Shown here one piece after another: positions 40,863 to 50,045 of a DNA stretch of 64,000 bases. The translations under genes were made by a program, and so were the position numbers. The notes beneath the pieces were generated by a model. It saw only the letters and a list, made by a program, of their open reading frames with translations. It had not been told where the DNA came from and did not search any database. The stretch is from Nesterenkonia sandarakina. Its GTDB lineage: Bacteria > Actinomycetota > Actinomycetes > Actinomycetales > Micrococcaceae. Position 1 is the first letter of the stretch. Every line of letters starts with the position of its first letter. The stretch covers positions 124,001-188,000 of the forward strand of contig NZ_PVTY01000003.1 in assembly GCF_003003175.1 (NCBI RefSeq). Reading direction: 5' to 3'.

Positions 40863-42386
40863 ATGGCACGTACGCCCACGGCCGTCGCTGAAGAGCTGAC
40901 CCCGGAGCAGCGTCAGTCAGTTCTTCGCACGCTGAGGTCTCCGCGACTGCTCAAGACCGAGCTCCTGGCCGGGCTGGTCGTGGCGCTGGCCCTGATCCCC
41001 GAGGCCATCGCGTTCTCGATCATCGCTGGCGTGGATCCGCGGTACGGCCTCTTCGCCTCCTTCACGATGGCCGTCTCCATCGCCTTCCTCGGCGGACGCC
41101 CCGCCATGATCTCCGCCGCGACCGCGGCCACCGCGCTGGTGATCGCCCCGCTGATGGCGAGCCACGGCGTGGAGTATCTCATCGCGACCGTCATCCTCGC
41201 CGGCGTGTTCCAGGTGCTCCTTGCGGTCCTCGGGGTAGCCAGACTGATGCGCTTCATTCCGCGATCGGTGATGGTCGGGTTCGTCAATGCGCTCGCCATC
41301 CTGGTCTTCACCTCCCAGATCCCAGATCTCATCGGCGTCTCCTGGCTGGTCTACCCGATGGTCGCCGTCGGCCTGGCGATCATCTACCTGCTGCCGCGCA
41401 TCACCACGGTCGTCCCCGCGCCCCTGATCGCGATCGTGCTGCTCACCGTGCTGGCGATCGTCTTCGCGCTCAATGTGCCGACGGTGGGGGACAAGGGAGA
41501 ACTGCCGCAGTCCCTTCCGGCGCTGTTCATCCCGGAGGTCCCCTTCACCCTGGAGACCCTCCAGATCATTGCGCCCTACGCGCTGGGAATGGCCGCGGTC
41601 GCGCTCCTGGAGTCGCTGATGACCGCCAAACTGGTCGACGACGTCACCGACACCCGGTCGAACAAGGTCCGCGAATCCTGGGCCCAGGGCGCCGCGAACA
41701 TCATCTCTGGCTTCTTCGGCGGCATCGGCGGCTGCGCGGTCGTCGGCCAGACCATGATCAACGTGAAGGCCTCCGGAGCGCGGACCCGGATATCGACCTT
41801 CTGCGCCGGGATCTTCGTGCTGATCCTCGCCGTCAGCCTCGGCGAGGTCGTCGCCCTGATCCCGATGGCCGCGCTGGTCGCGGTGATGATCTTCGTCGCG
41901 ATCGCGACCTTCGACTGGCACAGCGTCACGCCCTCCACTCTGAAGATGATGCCCAAGTCCGAGACCGCGGTCATGTTGGTCACCGTGATCGCCACGGTCT
42001 GGACGCACAACCTGGCCATCGGCGTAGGCCTCGGCGTGCTCACCGCGATGGTGCTCTTCGCCCGCCGGGTGGCTCACCTCGCCACGGTGGAACGTCGGAT
42101 CGAAGAGCACTTCGGTGAGGAGATCGCGAAGTACGAGGTCAAGGGCGAGCTGTTCTTCGCCTCATCCAACGACCTCTACACCCAGTTCAACTATGCCGAG
42201 GATCCCGCGCACATCGTGATCGACATGTACGGCTCACACGTCTGGGATGCCTCCACCGTGGCCTCCCTGGACGCGATCACCGAGAAGTACTCCAAGTACG
42301 GCAAGAAGGTGGAGATCTCTGGTCTCAATGCGGCCAGCCTCGCCCTGCACGACCGGATGGCCGGCAACCTGGGCGCCGGTCACTGA
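40863..42386 (+). CDS. SulP family anion transporter with STAS domain
   Basis: A 507-residue membrane transporter of the SLC26/SulP family, which carries sulfate, bicarbonate, dicarboxylates or chloride. The membrane part (about 35-395) begins with ELLAGLVVALALIPEAIAFS, including the conserved Pro-Glu, DPRYGLFASF, the GGRPAMISAATAA helix and the IISGFFGGIGGCAVVGQT segment. The STAS domain (about 420-505) has VKGELFFASSNDL and VIDMYGSHVWDASTVASLDAI. The start ATG 40863 follows CGGAG by 4-5 nt. It lies directly behind a MerR gene and palindrome. With a carbonic anhydrase elsewhere in the window, bicarbonate is a possible substrate, but not demonstrated. Confidence 0.92.
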   Translation: MARTPTAVAEELTPEQRQSVLRTLRSPRLLKTELLAGLVVALALIPEAIAFSIIAGVDPRYGLFASFTMAVSIAFLGGRPAMISAATAATALVIAPLMASHGVEYLIATVILAGVFQVLLAVLGVARLMRFIPRSVMVGFVNALAILVFTSQIPDLIGVSWLVYPMVAVGLAIIYLLPRITTVVPAPLIAIVLLTVLAIVFALNVPTVGDKGELPQSLPALFIPEVPFTLETLQIIAPYALGMAAVALLESLMTAKLVDDVTDTRSNKVRESWAQGAANIISGFFGGIGGCAVVGQTMINVKASGARTRISTFCAGIFVLILAVSLGEVVALIPMAALVAVMIFVAIATFDWHSVTPSTLKMMPKSETAVMLVTVIATVWTHNLAIGVGLGVLTAMVLFARRVAHLATVERRIEEHFGEEIAKYEVKGELFFASSNDLYTQFNYAEDPAHIVIDMYGSHVWDASTVASLDAITEKYSKYGKKVEISGLNAASLALHDRMAGNLGAGH

Positions 42387-42465
42387 CCCAAGCGGAATCA
42401 GCATGACCCCACACGGGCCGGTGTCCTCGGATGACGACGCCGGACCTCTGCCGTGCCGTGCGCGG

Positions 42466-42471
42466 TAGGCT
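42466..42471 (+). promoter_or_regulatory. Leaderless-type -10 (TAGGCT) of Trm112-like gene
   Basis: TAGGCT ends 6 nt before the ATG at 42478; no Shine-Dalgarno. Confidence 0.55.
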
Positions 42472-42477
42472 GGGACC

Positions 42478-42684
42478 ATGCCCAGTGCCCAGTCTTCCGC
42501 CGCGCCCAGCCCCACCCCGGGGAGGGCCGCCGTCGCACTCTCTGAGAATCTGCTCGAGATCCTGCGCTGCCCGGTCAGCGGCAGCACACTGCGCCAGGAC
42601 GGGGATCAGCTCATCGCGACCAGTGATCCCAGCCTGCGCTACGCGATCGAGCGCGGCGTGCCGAAGCTGCTCGCCCCGCGCTGA
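42478..42684 (+). CDS. Trm112-like protein with reduced zinc site
   Basis: A 68-residue protein. After a Ser/Ala/Pro-rich tail of about 20 residues it shows the Trm112/YcaR core: LLEILRCPVSGSTLRQDGDQLI, then LRYAIERGVPKLLAPR. Family proteins activate methyltransferases and normally have CP-C...C zinc knuckles. Here only one Cys (CPVSG) remains, as in many bacterial YcaR-type members. Position directly upstream of ahcY is conserved in relatives and connects it to the SAM/SAH methyl cycle by context only. ATG 42478 is preceded by TAGGCT with a 6-nt gap. Confidence 0.8.
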   Translation: MPSAQSSAAPSPTPGRAAVALSENLLEILRCPVSGSTLRQDGDQLIATSDPSLRYAIERGVPKLLAPR

Positions 42685-42768
42685 GCCCCAGCCCGCGCGC
42701 TCCGTCAAGCACCTCACGAAGCACAGCATCGAACCTCCATCCGAGACAGCAGAAGGATTTCTATACCT

Positions 42769-44254
<1,486 letters not shown>

Positions 44255-44259
<5 letters not shown>

Positions 44260-44310
44260 TCCTTCACCACTGATCGTGCACGACTGATCCTCCGGGACTG
44301 ATCCCGCATG
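44255..44310 (+). repeat. Four tandem 14-bp ACTGATC repeats after ahcY
   Basis: ACTGATC begins at 44255, 44269, 44283 and 44297, a strict 14-bp period, each followed by a diverged 7-mer (CTTCACC, GTGCACG, CTCCGGG, CCGCATG). The first contains the ahcY TGA and the last unit ends with the ATG of the next gene. TGA falls in all three frames. Confidence 0.9.
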
Positions 44311-44565
44311 TACCGCCGCCGACTCAGCGCCGCCCTGGTCCTCCTGGGGCTGGCCGTGGTGTCTCCGGTGTTCTTGTGGGATTACAACGACGACGGCGCG
44401 CTCGGCAGCCCCTGGCTGCTGGGTGCGCCGTTGGCGTGTGGCCTGGCCGGTGCCGCCTTCGCGCTCTGGGGGCGCAGCGTGGGCCTCGCCGTGGTGAGTG
44501 TGATGGTCGGGATCTTGGTCCTGCCGGCCTGGATCTTCATCGTCTACGCGGTCGCGGGGCCTTGA
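44308..44565 (+). CDS. Small multi-helix membrane protein
   Basis: An 85-residue hydrophobic protein with three predicted helices (about 6-25, 34-53 and 58-80) and a short Arg-rich start (MYRRRL) suggesting N-in orientation. The loop DYNDDGALGSPW between helices 1 and 2 is acidic. I do not recognise the family. The ATG is the end of the fourth unit of the ACTGATC repeat and no Shine-Dalgarno is present in it, so expression may be low or depend on readthrough from ahcY. It is convergent with the polyamine operon. Confidence 0.55.
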   Translation: MYRRRLSAALVLLGLAVVSPVFLWDYNDDGALGSPWLLGAPLACGLAGAAFALWGRSVGLAVVSVMVGILVLPAWIFIVYAVAGP

Positions 44566-44614
44566 GCGCGCTGTGACCGCCGGGGCGTGGTGGGATTCGC
44601 AGCCGCAGTGGGAT

Positions 44615-46456
44615 TCAGAGTCGCGGGGTCAGCGGCGGTTCGGTGCGACGCCGACCCGTGGCCTCGAAGGCCGCGGCGATCTGCAGCAGCCGGGTGTCGT
44701 CGTGGGCGCGCCCGGCGAAGGTCAGCCCGACCGGCATCCCGGTGTCGGCCATGGTGCCCATGGGCACGGTCACCGTGGGGATCCCCAGGTGGCGCCAGAC
44801 GAGGTTCCCGTTCGCGACCCATACGCCGTTGCGCCAGGCCAGCTCCGCTGACTCTTCGGAGACGTCGGCGTCCGCCGGTCCGACGTCGGCCACCGCGGGG
44901 AAGGCGATGACGTCGAACCCGTGATCGTCCATCCACCGGTCGACGTCCAGCTCCCGGGTGCGCACCAGCCCTTCGATGCCCTCCCGTATCAACGGAATCG
45001 CCGCGAGCTGCAGATCGGCGTGGGTTCGCACCAGATCCGGCAGGGTCGCGATGTCGTCGTCGAAGCCGTCGTAGCGGTCCGGCAGTGCCCCCGGCGGCGC
45101 GGGGAAGATCTGACTGCCGTCGACCCGGACCATGCTGTGCAGCGCGGGATCGGCGTTGGCCGCCAGAAAGTCCTCGCAGGCCCAGGCAGAGAGCAGCCCC
45201 ACCTCGTGGCGCAGGTACTCCTCCGGAACGAGTCCGCGGGTCTTGATGGTCGGAGCCCCAGGGCGGTCACCCTCGTAGTTCGACACCACCGGGAGATCAC
45301 TGCGCGTGAACGTCGCCCCGGCCGCGGTGAGGCTCTCGACCGCGGCCTCCCACAGCTGCAGCACCGAGTCACGCGGGAAGACCGGCCGTCCGGTGGAGCC
45401 GCCGATGCCCGTGATCCCCGCGGGACCGACGGCGGCGGTGCCGGCGTCTGGATCTTCTCCCAGATACATCCGGGGAGCCCCGATGCTCAGCCCGGCGAGC
45501 ACGTCGCGCGCCGCATCCGGCTCAGCCACGGCGAGCCCGGTGTAGGTGGCCGGGCGCAGCGCCGAGACCGGCGGCAGCGAGTGCCACGGCTGGGTGCGCC
45601 AGAAGTCTCCCCGGGGCTGGGGATCCTCGGCGACGATCACCTCCAGCACCTCGAGCAGGTCCGCCATGGTGCGGGTGTGCGGCACGACGACGTCCATGGT
45701 CGGCACCAGGGGCCAGTTCCCGCGCATCGAGATCACACCCCAGGACGGGGTATAGGCGCAGAGCGCGTTGTTCGAAGCGGGCGCCCGGCCGGAGGACCAG
45801 GTCTCTTCGGCCAGCCCGAAGCTGGCGAAGCTGGCCGCCGTCGCCGTCCCGGAGCCGTTGGAGGAGCCGGAGGCGAAGGCCGAGGTCAGGTAGGCGGAGT
45901 TGTATGGGCTCTCGGCCCTGCCGAAGAGGCCGCGCTGCATCCCGCCGTTGGCCATCGGCGGCATGTTCGTCAGTCCGAGCAGGATCGCACCCGCGCCGCG
46001 CAGCTGCCCCACCACGAAGGAATCCTGCTGCGCCACCAGCGCGGCGAAGGCCGGAGAGCCGGCGGCCACGGTCAGCGCAGCGGCCTTGTAGCTGTCCTTC
46101 GCGGTGTACGGAATTCCCTCCAGCGCTCCCAGCGGCTCTCCGGAGGCTCGTCGGGCATCGGAGGCGCGCGCCTCCTCCAGCGCCTGCGGGTTCATGACCA
46201 CCAGGGCGTTGAGCCGTGGCCCGTGTCGGGAGTCCTGCTGGTCATAAGCCTCGATCCGGTCCAGATAGGCCTGCACCAGCTGTTCGCTGGTGAGCGTCCC
46301 GCGGGCCAGGGCGTCGCGCAGCTGCGCGATGGTGGCTTCGACGACGTCGAAGCCCGCTCCGCCAGGGGGCCCGCCCCCCGGTGACCCCGAACCCGGAGAT
46401 TCTTCTCCCGGCTGTCCTTCTCCCGGGGCTCCTGTGCTCGCCGAGGAGCTGCTCAT
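44615..46456 (-). CDS. Amidase-signature family amidase, last gene of the polyamine operon
   Basis: A 613-residue amidase. After a Gly/Pro/Ser tail of about 35 residues, the AS core shows the catalytic Lys in IPYTAKDSYKAA, cis-Ser in ASGSSNGSGTATAAS and the nucleophile region EETWSSGRAPASNNALCAYTPSWG. The Ser-cisSer-Lys triad is therefore plausible, although the usual GTDTGGSIR is altered. A C-terminal insertion of about 100 residues lies before the final GIPTVTVPMG strand. ATG 46456 overlaps the agmatine deiminase stop. No nitrilase-type N-carbamoylputrescine amidase is present locally, so this enzyme is a candidate to process that intermediate; that is inference. Confidence 0.85.
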   Translation of the reverse strand: MSSSSASTGAPGEGQPGEESPGSGSPGGGPPGGAGFDVVEATIAQLRDALARGTLTSEQLVQAYLDRIEAYDQQDSRHGPRLNALVVMNPQALEEARASDARRASGEPLGALEGIPYTAKDSYKAAALTVAAGSPAFAALVAQQDSFVVGQLRGAGAILLGLTNMPPMANGGMQRGLFGRAESPYNSAYLTSAFASGSSNGSGTATAASFASFGLAEETWSSGRAPASNNALCAYTPSWGVISMRGNWPLVPTMDVVVPHTRTMADLLEVLEVIVAEDPQPRGDFWRTQPWHSLPPVSALRPATYTGLAVAEPDAARDVLAGLSIGAPRMYLGEDPDAGTAAVGPAGITGIGGSTGRPVFPRDSVLQLWEAAVESLTAAGATFTRSDLPVVSNYEGDRPGAPTIKTRGLVPEEYLRHEVGLLSAWACEDFLAANADPALHSMVRVDGSQIFPAPPGALPDRYDGFDDDIATLPDLVRTHADLQLAAIPLIREGIEGLVRTRELDVDRWMDDHGFDVIAFPAVADVGPADADVSEESAELAWRNGVWVANGNLVWRHLGIPTVTVPMGTMADTGMPVGLTFAGRAHDDTRLLQIAAAFEATGRRRTEPPLTPRL

Positions 46457-47556
46457 CGGTCGCCGTCCGCGCCGTCCGCGCCGTCCCCGCCGAACCGGTC
46501 AAGCGGGGCGGAGTGGCTCACCGGGGCGGGCTGCTGCTGCGTGATGCAGTGGATCCCGCCGCCGAAGCGCAGGATGTCGCGGGCGTCGAGCAGCTCGATG
46601 CGCCGGTCGGGGTAGGCCTGGGCGAGGATCGCGGCGGCGTCGTCGTCGTGGGGGTCGTCGTAGGCGCAGAGCACCACCACTCCGTTGGCCACGTAGTGGT
46701 TGATATAGGTCCAGTCCACGTGCTCGCCGTCCTCCAGGATGGTGGCCGGAGCCGGGACGTCGATGATGTGGAAGGGTTCCCCGGCGGCGTCGCGGGCGGT
46801 CTCCAGGAAGGCGCGCAGCTCACGGGTGACCTCGTGGTCCGGGTGGGCCGGGTCGTCCTGGCGGTGCAGCAGGATGCTCCCGGACGGGGTGAAGGCAGCG
46901 AACATGTCCACGTGGCCGCGGGTGCCGAACTCCTCGTAGTCCCGGGTCAGCCCGCGCGGGAACCAGACGGCGTGGGTGGTGCCCAGCGCGGCGTGGATCT
47001 CCGCCTCGACCTCGGCATGGGAGAGGTCAGGGTTGCGAGCGGCGTCGCGCTGGACCGTCTCGGTCAGCAGCACCGTGCCGCGTCCATCCACATGGATGGC
47101 CCCGCCCTCATTGACCAACCGGCTGCTGACCCGCGCCGCCCCGGTCGCCGCCGTCACCGCCGAGGCGATGTGCTGATCCCGGGTCCAGCTGGCCCAGCTC
47201 TGCGCGCCCCAGCCGTTGAACACCCAGTCCACCGCGGCCAGCTCGCCGTCGGCCCGGTGCACGAAGGTCGGTCCGATATCACGCATCCAGGCGTCGTCCA
47301 GCGGCAATGGATGCAGCGTGACCGCGTCACCGAGCAGCTCCTGCGCCACGGGGAGGTCCAGCGGCGCGGTGACTACGGTGACCGGTTCGTGCTCGGCGAT
47401 CAGCCGGGCCACCCGGGCCCAGGCCGCGCGAGCCGCCTCCAGGGTGGCGGAGCCGGGTGCGCCGAAGGTGTCATTGGCCGGAGGGAACGCCATCCAGGTG
47501 CGCTCATGCGGCGCCCATTCCGGGGGCATCCGCAGGGTGTCGTGTGAGGAAGTCAT
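46453..47556 (-). CDS. aguA: Agmatine deiminase (peptidyl-arginine deiminase family)
   Basis: A 367-residue enzyme converting agmatine to N-carbamoylputrescine and ammonia. Guanidino-modifying residues are visible: WMAFPPANDTFG near the start, DDAWMRDIGPTFVH (Asp of the substrate clamp), LVNEGGAIHVDGRGT, the catalytic His in GTRGHVDMFAAF, and nucleophile Cys337 in GGGIHCITQQ. The C-terminal GGDGADGADGDR tail is non-conserved. ATG 47556 follows GGAG by 4 nt. It lies 9 bp after the APC permease and overlaps the amidase downstream, fixing it within the operon. Confidence 0.92.
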   Translation of the reverse strand: MTSSHDTLRMPPEWAPHERTWMAFPPANDTFGAPGSATLEAARAAWARVARLIAEHEPVTVVTAPLDLPVAQELLGDAVTLHPLPLDDAWMRDIGPTFVHRADGELAAVDWVFNGWGAQSWASWTRDQHIASAVTAATGAARVSSRLVNEGGAIHVDGRGTVLLTETVQRDAARNPDLSHAEVEAEIHAALGTTHAVWFPRGLTRDYEEFGTRGHVDMFAAFTPSGSILLHRQDDPAHPDHEVTRELRAFLETARDAAGEPFHIIDVPAPATILEDGEHVDWTYINHYVANGVVVLCAYDDPHDDDAAAILAQAYPDRRIELLDARDILRFGGGIHCITQQQPAPVSHSAPLDRFGGDGADGADGDR

Positions 47557-47565
47557 GGGGCTCCG

Positions 47566-49092
47566 TCAGGTGGTGGGGAACTCGGTGGTCTCGAAGCGAC
47601 GGCGGAAGAACTCCGGCCGCTTGTGATATTGCCAGAACATCGCCGCGATGCCGAGGGTGAAGACCAACATTCCCAGGATGAACACCAGGCCGACGCCGCC
47701 GATCTCCGAACCGGAGCCGTACTCGGGGTCCATCGAGTCCCAGATGGTCTGGAAGAAGAAGACCAGCAGCAGGATCCCGCCGACCAGGGGAGCGAGCAGC
47801 TTGTTGAAGAAGTCCCCGAACGAGGCGGTGGACTCGCCACGGAAGTACCAGACGCAGGCCAGTGCGGTGATCCCGTAGTAGAAGCAGACCATCATGCCCA
47901 GCGTGGTGATGGTGTCCCACAGGACGTTCTCCGAGATGATGCGCATCACCACGTAGAACACCGAGGCGATGACCACCGCGACCACGGTGGCGTAGGCCGG
48001 GGTCTGGTAGCGCGGGCTGACCTTGGAGTACTTCGGGTTCAGCGCGCCGTAGTGGCCCATCGCCAGCATGGTCCGGGCCGGGGAGATCATCGTGGACTGC
48101 AGCGAGGCGGCGGAGGAGGAGAGCACCGCCAGCGACATCAGGATCGCCATGGGTCCCATCACCGGGCCGGCCAGCGCGGCGAAGACGTTCTCCTGGATGT
48201 CGGGGTTGCCCAGCCCGAACTCGCCGTCGGAGACCCCGGAGAAGGTCAGCGCGCCCAGGGTGACCACGGTGTAGAGGCTCACGACGACCAGGATGGTCAG
48301 GATCGCGGCCCGCCCGGGCGTGGTGGTGGTGCCGCGGGACTCCTCGTTCATCGTCAGCACCACGTCCCAGCCCCAGTAGATGAAGACCGAGAGCGCGATG
48401 CCGGCGGAGAAGGCCGAGAAGGACTCGATGCCGAAGGGATTGAACCACTCCCAGCTGAAGGCCGTGGCGTCGAAGGCCGAACCGGCGGAGACCTGGCGGA
48501 ACGCCGCGACGGCGAACCAGAGCAGCACCAGCACCTGGAAGGAGACCAGCACGTACTGCACGGTCTTGGTGGTCTCCATGCCCCGGTAGGAGACGTAGGC
48601 GGCCGCGGCCATGAAGATCACACAGGTGATCACGTTGATCGGCACGTTGCGGGTCAGCTCCGCGATCGACTCGACCCCGGTGATCTGGCTGATCGCCAGG
48701 TAGAAGAAGTCCACCGCGATCCCGGCCAGATTCGAGAGCACCAGGATCGTGGCCGCGAGCAGGCCCCAGCTGCCCATCCAGCCGATCCACGGGCCGAATG
48801 ACTTCGACGCCCAGGTGAAGGTGGTGCCGGCGTCGGGCATCGCCCGGTTCAGCTGCCGGTAGCCCAGCGCGACCAGCAGCATCGGCAGAAACCCGATGAT
48901 CAGCACCGCCGGCAGATGATCCCCCACGGCGGAGGCGGTGGGCCCCAGCGCGCCGGAGAGCGTGTAGGCCGGGGCGATCGTGGAGACGCCGATGACCACC
49001 GCGCCCAGTGCCCCGATGCTGCCGATGCTGAGTCCCTTGCTGTGCGCGTGCTGCTGCGCTGTCTTCAGGCCTGTGTCGCGTGGTTCGCTCAT
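47566..49092 (-). CDS. APC family amino acid/polyamine permease
   Basis: A 508-residue transporter with about twelve helices. The APC start GSIGALGAVVIGVSTIAPAYTLSGALGP (helix 1, unwound Gly-rich substrate region), FTWASKSFGPWIGWMGSWG (helix 3), and FIYWGWDVVLTMNEESRGT (helix 6) are typical of the polyamine/GABA/ethanolamine branch. Context with agmatine deiminase and putrescine oxidase suggests agmatine or putrescine uptake. Two ATG codons abut (49095, 49092). AGGAG is 6 nt before the second, which I prefer. The start overlaps the USP stop. Confidence 0.9.
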   Translation of the reverse strand: MSEPRDTGLKTAQQHAHSKGLSIGSIGALGAVVIGVSTIAPAYTLSGALGPTASAVGDHLPAVLIIGFLPMLLVALGYRQLNRAMPDAGTTFTWASKSFGPWIGWMGSWGLLAATILVLSNLAGIAVDFFYLAISQITGVESIAELTRNVPINVITCVIFMAAAAYVSYRGMETTKTVQYVLVSFQVLVLLWFAVAAFRQVSAGSAFDATAFSWEWFNPFGIESFSAFSAGIALSVFIYWGWDVVLTMNEESRGTTTTPGRAAILTILVVVSLYTVVTLGALTFSGVSDGEFGLGNPDIQENVFAALAGPVMGPMAILMSLAVLSSSAASLQSTMISPARTMLAMGHYGALNPKYSKVSPRYQTPAYATVVAVVIASVFYVVMRIISENVLWDTITTLGMMVCFYYGITALACVWYFRGESTASFGDFFNKLLAPLVGGILLLVFFFQTIWDSMDPEYGSGSEIGGVGLVFILGMLVFTLGIAAMFWQYHKRPEFFRRRFETTEFPTT

Positions 49093-50045
49093 CATCGTCT
49101 CCTGGGTCGGCGCGTGGTGGGGGCGCCGGTGTCAGGGTCGCTGCGGTCGGGATCGCGGGGCAGCAGGACCATGGGGATCGGCAGGTGGGAGAGCACCCGG
49201 GCCGCCGTCATGCCCAGGAAGATGTGCCGGCGTCGGGCCAGCGGGGAGGAGCCGATGAGCAGCAGTCCGCCCGGGGGCCAGTCCACCGTGCCCACCGCGT
49301 GACGCAGCGTGCGTCCGGTGGCGAGGATGTGCCGGCTCGGCTGCGGCTGCGCCGATCCAGCTGCGGACGCGGCGGCGCCGGGTTCGCTGGCGCCGGAATC
49401 GGTCCCAGCCTGCGAGGCGCTGCCGGGGCCGGCGGTCGTCTCGGTGTCGGAAGGTTGCTTGGCCGGCGTGGATTCCTTGTCCTCGAAGGTGACGAAGGTC
49501 AGCCCGACGCCCAGCTGCTGGGACCAGGCTTCGCTGGAGCGGGTCACCTGGTGATCGGGGTGGGTGGGCGAGATCGCGGCCATCACGTCGGTGATCACGG
49601 TGCTGGGTCGGTAGCCGGAGGGGGCCAGTGCCACCGGAACCGGTGAGCTGTGCAGCAGCGCGGTGACCGCCGGGTGGGTCATGATCCGGCCGAACCCGAT
49701 GCCGGATCCGGTGACCAGCACATCGGAGTCCAGCTCCTGCACCGCCGAGACGAGTCCTTCGGCGATCGAGCCGGCCGGGCGGATATGGCTGTGGTGCCGG
49801 ATCTCCGCCGGGATGACCGCCTCGGCCTCGGCGACCCACTGCTGCGCCTGTTCGGCGATGATCCCGGCGACGCTGCCCACCGGGGGATACTCCTGTTTGA
49901 ACGCCGAGTCCTGGCGGATGATCAGGATCAGGTCGAGCCGCGCCCCGGCTGAGCGGGCCAGCGCGATACCAAGTGCCAGGGCGTCGTGGCTGTGCTCGTC
50001 ACCGCCGAAGCCCACTGCCACCCGACGGATCTCGTGTTCAGCCAT
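49092..50045 (-). CDS. Tandem universal stress protein (UspA family)
   Basis: A 317-residue protein with two Usp-like halves. The first (about 5-145) has RRVAVGFGGDEHSHDALALG, SDVLVTGSGIGFGRIMTHPAVTALLHSSPVPVALAPSGY with the GX2G-X9-G(S/T) type nucleotide loop partly kept. The second half (about 150-310) is interrupted by a Thr/Ser/Ala-rich insertion (about 195-240) and ends GGLLLIGSSPLARRRHIFLGMTAARVLSHLPIPMVLLPRD. Such proteins often bind ATP/AMP and here may sense or modulate the transporter; APC-USP pairs are common. ATG 50045 overlaps the putrescine oxidase stop by 8 nt. Confidence 0.85.
   Translation of the reverse strand: MAEHEIRRVAVGFGGDEHSHDALALGIALARSAGARLDLILIIRQDSAFKQEYPPVGSVAGIIAEQAQQWVAEAEAVIPAEIRHHSHIRPAGSIAEGLVSAVQELDSDVLVTGSGIGFGRIMTHPAVTALLHSSPVPVALAPSGYRPSTVITDVMAAISPTHPDHQVTRSSEAWSQQLGVGLTFVTFEDKESTPAKQPSDTETTAGPGSASQAGTDSGASEPGAAASAAGSAQPQPSRHILATGRTLRHAVGTVDWPPGGLLLIGSSPLARRRHIFLGMTAARVLSHLPIPMVLLPRDPDRSDPDTGAPTTRRPRRR

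Noticed and set aside
42685-42768. SAH riboswitch before ahcY
   Set aside because: The 84-bp leader has no recognisable conserved SAH riboswitch core or strong stems.
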